Shown here piece after piece: positions 60,801-64,000 of a stretch of DNA of 64,000 nt; position 1 is the first letter of the stretch; each line of letters begins with the position of its first letter. The translations under genes and the position numbers were made by a program. This DNA comes from Gibbula magus (Eukaryota > Mollusca > Gastropoda > Trochida > Trochidae), in assembly GCA_936450465.1 (NCBI GenBank), contig OW388299.1:39815548-39879547 (forward strand), given 5' to 3'. The notes under the pieces were generated by a model that worked only from the letters and a program-made list of their open reading frames with translations, was not told the DNA's origin and did no database searches.

Positions 60801-62707
60801 CGCTAGTTATGCTTTGTGGAGGGAAATTGTTAATTGGAATGAAAATGAGACCAATGGAATATGACATTTCTGACGAGATATTTTGTTATATTATCAGTTT
60901 CTTGCCCAACAACTCTACAAAACTGGCTTCCTATCACCACAAGGCATTCTGTGGAACGTTTTCAAAAGAGGGAAATATTTTTCTATCAGCAGCACAAGGT
61001 ACAGTTGTTTATGTTTTTCTTAGTTTTGGATATAACAAAAAATATATTTGTATCTCCAAATTTAATATATGAAATAAGTGAAAATACAGATTTGTGCAAT
61101 TTTGTAAACAAAGCAATAACTATTTTGGCTAATATTTGCACAATATACTGATATATTTTTTACTGACAAATTTATATAAATTATATCATGAAAGTACATA
61201 TATATATATATATATTAAATAAAGTTAAACGAAAAATAATTTTTAAAATAAGTTTTATGTTTAATGAATAACCAATAATGCATTTTGTAGCTATTCATAA
61301 AAGTTTAATTGCAATAACTGACAAATGAAAAAAATTACAAATAAATTATAATTATTTCAGATCAGCATATTCGTATCTACGACACATTGAACGACGAGTT
61401 TAGATTGTTTAAGACAATACGAGCCCGGGATGTGGGATGGAGTGTTCTTGATACAGCGTTCAGGTGAGAAATATTTATTGAAATGAACAGTGGTCGGAAA
61501 TGAACGCACCAGTATTTAGTTATGTGATCTATAAGGTTAAATTACCATTTCTAATCCCTGAAATTGAAAGCAAAGAGGTTTTATCATGTCATGGTCCGTT
61601 CGACTGTCCCGTAAGGACTACCTGTCTTCTGAAATCAACACTATTTCTGGCTCACAGAAAGTAAATGAAAAAGAGGTAAAAAAATTTGATTGTACTAACG
61701 TATCATAAAAGGTTTTATTGTAACAATTATTCTTGTTTTCAGCCCTGACGGCAACTATGTGATTTACTCGAGTTGGTCAGACTGCAGTAAGTTCATGCCA
61801 TACACTTGGCAGTTCCTTTGATTTTCTATTTGTTCAATATGAAGAATTTTTTTATTTTGTCTTTTTTCTTGGAACTTTGTTGTATTCTGAATCTGTTCAT
61901 ACTTAAAACATTTGCCTATGATCCCTATGTAGACATCTTCACAACGTCACAGGCGTAACGAAAAGATTTCCATATCTTCTCCTTCCGCCCTTGACCTCAA
62001 CCCTCGCATTTTCAGTGCTAAGATTTAAACGTACTGCAGGCTAATCGGATAAGCCAATCAGAAGACAGTTGTATTGCCTCTGTGACTGTGTCTATCGTCG
62101 CTTATTTTGAATTGGTTCCGAATGTAAACAGCAATTTCATTGGCTGTATGTTAGCAGATGGTAAGGGACGTAACTCGTGATCACAATAGGTGTCGCTGAT
62201 TCGTTTCACCACTTCTGGCTAGGTTGAAGGCAAGGTAAAAAATGGAGAGATCTCGATACATTTTCACCTTGCCGTGGGAAGATGTATGTAGAAGTCTCTT
62301 AAAGGAAAGGTTCTATAGGAGTCTCTGCAATTCTGCTTTTATGTATTATGTGAAATGAGAAGAAATGCTTTATTCTTACTATTTATACAAATGTTTCTTA
62401 TTTTAACATAAATACACCATTTGAAAACTAAACTTTTCTAAATTATGTTGTGGTTGAAATATAACTCTTAATTAATTAATTAATTAAACACAATTGAAAT
62501 AGATGATAGAGGGTATTCTAAGTTTGATAACTTGTTCAAACAATGGGATAATGTTTAAAAAAAATTATTTTTGAACTTTTCAGTTCATTTATGCAACATA
62601 TACGGAGATCATGACGTTCACGAGGCACTGCCCCTGTTGCCAGGCGACCAGAGTTTCTGTATATTCTCTTTGACGTTTTCCTCTGACAACAGAGAAATTC
62701 TTGGAGG
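41971..62707 (+). CDS. DCAF11: DCAF11 (WDR23) orthologue, first nine coding exons
   Basis: Seen: exons 41971-42086, 48425-48522, 53884-53915, 55109-55204, 56655-56719, 60898-60998, 61361-61463, 61743-61786, 62584-62707, all GT-AG and in phase, about 259 codons without a stop. The N-terminus MGSSNSRRR, the acidic stretch REEDTDLRAILAHLIRRSGQ reading across exon 1-2, FLPNN plus HHKAFCGTFSKEGNIFLSA, then IRARDVGWSVLDTAFSPDG and YSSWSDCIHLCNIYG match vertebrate DCAF11 in order. Known: DCAF11/WDR23 is a WD40 substrate receptor of the CUL4-DDB1 E3 ligase and restrains NRF2/SKN-1. The remaining WD repeats lie beyond the window. Introns 1 and 2 are packed with tandem arrays (see other entries). Identity is very secure; exons 3-5 are the least conserved and rest on phase and splice signals. 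Confidence 0.94.
42977..44034 (+). repeat. MITE-like element expanded internally into a 69/51-bp minisatellite
   Basis: Left edge TACCATGTTTTCTTGAATAC (42977) resembles a sequence near the right side, TACCGTATTTCCTCGAATAC (about 43933), and the inverted right edge ends GAAGAAATACGGT. Between them lie about 14 units of 69 bp or 51 bp (23 or 17 codons), all multiples of three, so open frames of 371 codons (+) and 316 codons (-) appear on both strands. The unit shares GAATACAACCC and CAGGGGGT with the terminal sequence. Confidence 0.8.
44536..45449. mobile_element. TTAA MITE, subfamily A, copy 3, inside a SINE
   Basis: AGGAACACTACG at the left and CGGAGTGTCCCT at the right; TTAA at 44532-44535 and 45450-45453. 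The flanks are the two halves of a SINE tail (GCGGCGTTAA and ACCCCAAATCACC), so insertion into the SINE is certain. It is interrupted by about 420 bp (roughly 44670-45090) that include a long hairpin. Confidence 0.93.
44947..45085. repeat. Long hairpin, 63-bp arms
   Basis: Left arm 44947-45009 and right arm 45023-45085 are near-perfect reverse complements around a 13-nt loop (TCGCCTCCGGCTC). Part of a foreign segment within the subfamily A MITE. Confidence 0.9.
45856..45893 (+). repeat. 38-base G homopolymer
   Basis: Uninterrupted run of 38 G, preceded by GTGTGT and followed by AGAGGGGAGGG. Homopolymer length is error-prone in assemblies. The flank to about 46150 is purine-rich and low in complexity. 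Confidence 0.9.
46205..47630 (+). repeat. 29-bp G-rich minisatellite, about 49 copies
   Basis: Unit of 29 bp (some 28) with core GGGTCATGGCAGGAGGAGGG followed by GAAATCTTT. Three main variants: AGGAGGAGGGG, AGGGGGAGGGG, and a 28-bp AGGGGAGGGG form; some units read GAGTCAT. All three + frames are open over long stretches because the unit lacks stops; this is a repeat effect, not coding. Lies in DCAF11 intron 1 with the G-rich strand as the sense strand. Confidence 0.96.
48425..48522 (+). CDS. DCAF11: DCAF11 coding exon 2 (founder of the 50-bp array)
   Basis: 98 nt after TTTAACAG. The entering T completes AGT, giving SGQIRILSSDGVPSDEEDSD then ETEYIGSASVAPD. Vertebrate DCAF11 has RGQVRL at this place. 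Donor GTGAGATAT at 48523. The last ~30 nt plus the donor are repeated 103 more times downstream. Confidence 0.88.
48491..53690 (+). repeat. 104 x 50-bp array of a duplicated exon end and 5' splice site
   Basis: Seen: the motif AGTGCTTCTG recurs exactly every 50 bp from 48501 to 53651, giving 104 units with no indel. Unit 1 is the real end of DCAF11 exon 2 with its donor (CCTGATG then GTGAGATAT). Units differ mainly at TGATTCAG / TAATTCAG / TGTTTCAG and by rare markers. Each carries a donor-like GTGAGA, and most carry a TTCAG acceptor-like site. The array fills most of intron 2, which otherwise is only about 190 bp. It lacks spacers, so it is not a CRISPR. Confidence 0.98.
53691..54575. other. 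Non-array part of DCAF11 introns 2 and 3
   Basis: About 190 bp of single-copy sequence with a T-rich tract before exon 3, then AT-rich intron 3 sequence after 53915 up to a SINE. No other structure seen. Confidence 0.6.
53884..53915 (+). CDS. DCAF11: DCAF11 32-nt microexon
   Basis: 32 nt between a T-rich tract ending CAG and GTAAGT. Reads ADDNPDTSAID, continuing the acidic region; phase agrees only if exon 2 ends at the first donor of the array (48522). Confidence 0.75.
54576..54893 (+). repeat. tRNA-derived SINE in DCAF11 intron 3
   Basis: Full copy from GGGGCGGGATAGCGC to CACCTCACC; flanks TCTTAAAGAGGC and TCTTTAAGAGGC look like a slightly decayed target duplication. Confidence 0.92.
55109..55204 (+). 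CDS. DCAF11: DCAF11 coding exon 4
   Basis: 96 nt, 32 codons, between TTTTCAAG and GTACGC. Reads MNDIHNIVMRQTGRSVCRPH then PYKNIVPHLVKQ. Corresponds in position to the NEIKTQVELATG region of vertebrate DCAF11, with low similarity. Confidence 0.8.
55519..55941. mobile_element. TTAA MITE, subfamily D (AAGGAGAGTTCTAT), copy 1
   Basis: TTAA at 55515 and 55942; left AAGGAGAGTTCTATTGG, inverted right AAGGAAAATTCTATC. Shares long stretches with 56159-56555, for example GGAAACGAAATTCAAGAGGA. Confidence 0.8.
56159..56555. mobile_element. TTAA MITE, subfamily D, copy 2
   Basis: Left AAGGAGGGTTCTTTCGGGG, right GACAGAACTCTACCT then TTAA; the left TTAA is lost. Lies 100 bp before DCAF11 exon 5. A small fragment of the same family is at 16638-16683. 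Confidence 0.75.
56655..56719 (+). CDS. DCAF11: DCAF11 coding exon 5
   Basis: 65 nt between TTGTTTCAG and GTAATT. Reads REAGMNKQQQFTVGDCCAIY then N and AG of a Ser. Corresponds to the vertebrate RERGLCHRGSFSLGEQSRVI step. Confidence 0.82.
56776..57072 (+). repeat. tRNA-derived SINE with 13-bp TSD
   Basis: Starts GGGGGCGGGATAGCGCAGTG, 57 bp after DCAF11 exon 5. CCTTTTTATTCCA at 56763-56775 and 57073-57085. Lacks part of the B-box region. Confidence 0.92.
57483..58869. mobile_element. Non-autonomous hAT element with 8-bp TSD
   Basis: Inverted ends CAGGGATGCAGA / TCTGCATCCCTG flanked by perfect CTTTAAAG (57475-57482 and 58870-58877). Near the ends the motif CGGACA/GACCGATT recurs in both orientations. 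About 1.39 kb, AT-rich, no transposase frame. In DCAF11 intron 5. Confidence 0.9.
58975..59292 (+). repeat. tRNA-derived SINE in DCAF11 intron 5
   Basis: GGGGGCTTAATAGCGCAGTG to CACCTCACC; flanks TCTTTAAACCC and TCTTTAGTCCC are a decayed target duplication. Confidence 0.9.
59650..59830 (+). repeat. Third tRNA-like repeat type
   Basis: TTACGTCTATCAGAGGGGTA, then GTGGGTTCGAATCCTGCATG. A related copy is at 63400-63540 (TTACATCTATCAGAGGGGTA), and a looser relative at 24105-24200 with GTGGGTTCGAATCC. Confidence 0.6.
60156..60363. mobile_element. TTAA MITE, subfamily C, copy 2
   Basis: AGGGACACCGCGTCGAGGAT ... ATCCTCAACGCAGTGTCCCT with TTAA on both sides; shares GGTAACGAGTCACAG with copy 1 in inverse. 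Confidence 0.9.
60612..60829. mobile_element. CAACTTCC foldback MITE, copy 6
   Basis: CAACTTCCATCTGCAAGACA at the left, inverted GTGGAGGGAAATTG at the right; flanks agree 6 of 9. Lies 68 bp before DCAF11 exon 6. Confidence 0.8.
60898..60998 (+). CDS. DCAF11: DCAF11 coding exon 6 (first WD repeat)
   Basis: 101 nt between TATTATCAG and GTACAG. Reads SFLPNNSTKLASYHHKAFCG then TFSKEGNIFLSAAQ, close to vertebrate HFLPND...QKAFCGIYSKDGQIFMSA. Longer open frames through this exon run into introns on both sides. Confidence 0.94.
61361..61463 (+). CDS. DCAF11: DCAF11 coding exon 7
   Basis: 103 nt between ATTATTTCAG and GTGAGA. Reads DQHIRIYDTLNDEFRLFKTI then RARDVGWSVLDTAF; RARDVGWSVLD is a DCAF11 signature. 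Confidence 0.96.
61743..61786 (+). CDS. DCAF11: DCAF11 44-nt exon 8
   Basis: 44 nt between TTGTTTTCAG and GTAAGT. Reads SPDGNYVIYSSWSDC, matching PDGNHFLYSSWSDY of vertebrate DCAF11. Confidence 0.95.
62584..62707 (+). CDS. DCAF11: DCAF11 coding exon 9
   Basis: 124 nt between ACTTTTCAG and GTAAGT. Reads IHLCNIYGDHDVHEALPLLP then GDQSFCIFSLTFSSDNREIL and GG. The next exon (vertebrate ANDGCLYVFD) was not found before 64000. Confidence 0.95.
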
Positions 62708-62864
62708 GTAAGTGTTATTAGATATTTATCATATTCGCGTGATTAATATTTTGATGGCTTCCTATCTGTCTGTTCATGTAGGTTTTGGTTTTGAAAAAAG
62801 TTATCAAGAACAATGAGCGGATATACCTCAACATGTCAACATCTCTCGACTAATTTGATGATTA

Positions 62865-63376
62865 GAGTAAAGTCCTACAATTTTGTCCAGTCGTAATATT
62901 CCGTCCAGTTTTCAAATAAAGGCGAATTTACAGCCTGTCCTACCCCCAAAACGTTGTCTTGTTTGTTATTTTTCTTGCTAGGAATAGCAGTCACATGATA
63001 TTAGTCACATGATACAAATAGCAATGTTGAATGGTTGATACAACGGGACGTAGCTGTTATGTCACGACCTTCCCGCCCGGGAGACTTGAAAACGACATAA
63101 ACAAGTGGACGAAATTATAATACAGTGTCTCTGATACTTAAAACTGTGTGGACAATATTACGAGATGGTGGACGAAATTACTCGACGCATACCCTTACGT
63201 TTACGCTATTTCATTCATAAGAGTTACCCCACTTAGAATATCATCCAATCTTATAACAAAGACTCTTCGCCTCGGGCTGACTGTTGAACGAAAAGTGCCG
63301 AGTGAGGCCAGTGAGGGTTAGAATCCCGGCGAGCGAGGTCAACCGTTAAAGTGGACGAAATTTGAGGACTTTACTC
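62865..63376. mobile_element. MITE with GAGTAAAGTCCT ends
   Basis: GAGTAAAGTCCTACAATTTT at the left pairs with AAATTTGAGGACTTTACTC at the right; TA on both sides. Contains repeated GGACGAAATT. After DCAF11 exon 9. Confidence 0.7.
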
Positions 63377-63537
63377 TATTCTGATGATTTCATTGGGAGC
63401 TGTGCCACTTTACATCTATCAGAGGGGTACTGCTTGTAAAAATAGCTTTAACTACCACTTTGACCTCTGAGTTGATAAGCTGTTGGACAGATGGTACTAT
63501 TGGTGCTTGACTCTGAGGAAATAGGTTTGAATTCTGC

Positions 63538-63810
63538 AGGGGGCGGGTTAGTGCTTTTGAATTTGGAACAAGAGTTTTGAATCCCATCAGGGGCACGGCA
63601 ACTTTCTCTGCTGTGAATTGTTCTACACGCAGTAAGGTTTGGGTGCAATGCTACACTTAATTTCAGTGGACTACCACCCATGGTCCGCTAGTTCCAGGCG
63701 ATGCCTGCAGGTTTCACCGCAATGCATAGCCACCATGATGTTGCAGGCTTTCTACCTGTGATATAACTAGCAGCCGTTATATAAGTGAAATACTTTTGAA
63801 GTGGCATTAA
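63538..63810 (+). repeat. SINE whose tail is cut by a TTAA MITE
   Basis: GCAGGGGGCGGGTTAGTGC to GTGGCATTAA; the expected ACCCCAACTC tail is replaced by the start of the MITE at 63811. Confidence 0.88.
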
Positions 63811-64000
63811 AGGGGCAGTAGCGCGTTTTTTTGCTTAAATAAGTCGATGAAATGTATTTAAAAAATAATGTCACCAATAGTAAAACACCATTCTCTCTTC
63901 GGGAAATCAAGTTTAAAATAAGTGTACATAGTTCGGGAAACCCATTGGAATCGTTTTTGTAATTCAAAGTAATAAAATGTGTTCACAATAAAATGGCCGC
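63811..64000. mobile_element. TTAA MITE, subfamily B, copy 4, cut by window end
   Basis: AGGGGCAGTAGCGCGTTTTT starts directly after the TTAA of a SINE tail (GTGGCATTAA, 63801-63810). Right end outside the window. Confidence 0.88.

Noticed and set aside
60809..61151. Two overlapping frames of 87 and 96 codons as a small gene
   Set aside because: The first overlaps DCAF11 exon 6 in its true frame and runs into introns; the second is the shifted frame.

Overview
The window looks like nuclear DNA of a metazoan, most likely a marine mollusc and perhaps a gastropod. The evidence is small GT-AG-bounded exons in long AT-rich introns, a dense load of tRNA-derived SINEs ending in CACTC-rich tails, many MITEs, and two recognisable animal genes. 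The species is inferred from repeat style only and is uncertain. Most short open frames are not genes.

Layout. 1-22.3 kb is gene-poor. It holds MITEs, SINEs, duplicated non-coding blocks and one complete-looking hAT DNA transposon (about 7681-10421, transposase on the minus strand). 22310-32651 (+) carries the last ten coding exons of a RanBP9/RanBP10 orthologue (C-terminal SPRY, LisH, CTLH, CRA); its 5' exons were not found and probably lie upstream of the window. 32.7-42 kb is its 3' UTR and the intergenic space, with three GC-containing minisatellites, a near-perfect hairpin, a 98-bp perfect palindrome and nested MITEs. 41971-62707 (+) carries the first nine coding exons of a DCAF11 (WDR23) orthologue, from the start codon into the WD40 domain; the gene continues past the window. 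The last 1.3 kb is repeats.

The two genes encode parts of different ubiquitin ligases: RanBP9/10 is a scaffold of the CTLH/GID E3, and DCAF11 is a substrate receptor of CUL4-DDB1. They are neighbours in the same orientation; shared regulation is not shown.

The most unusual structure is inside DCAF11. The 3' end of coding exon 2 together with its 5' splice site is the founder of a 5.2-kb array of 104 head-to-tail 50-bp units (48491-53690), with no length variation. Each unit carries a donor-like GTGAGA, and most carry a TTCAG acceptor-like site. Intron 1 of the same gene holds two further arrays: a 69/51-bp unit apparently grown from the end of a MITE, and a 29-bp G-rich unit next to a 38-base G run. 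It also holds a three-level nest of mobile elements.

Mobile DNA falls into clear families: (i) a tRNA-derived SINE, about 17 loci, every copy I found on the + strand; (ii) TTAA-flanked MITEs with AGGRR ends (T2/Kolobok-like), at least four subfamilies; (iii) long-arm foldback MITEs with CAACTTCC ends and 9-bp target duplications (Mutator-like); (iv) hAT elements; (v) a pogo/Tigger-like MITE with TA duplications.
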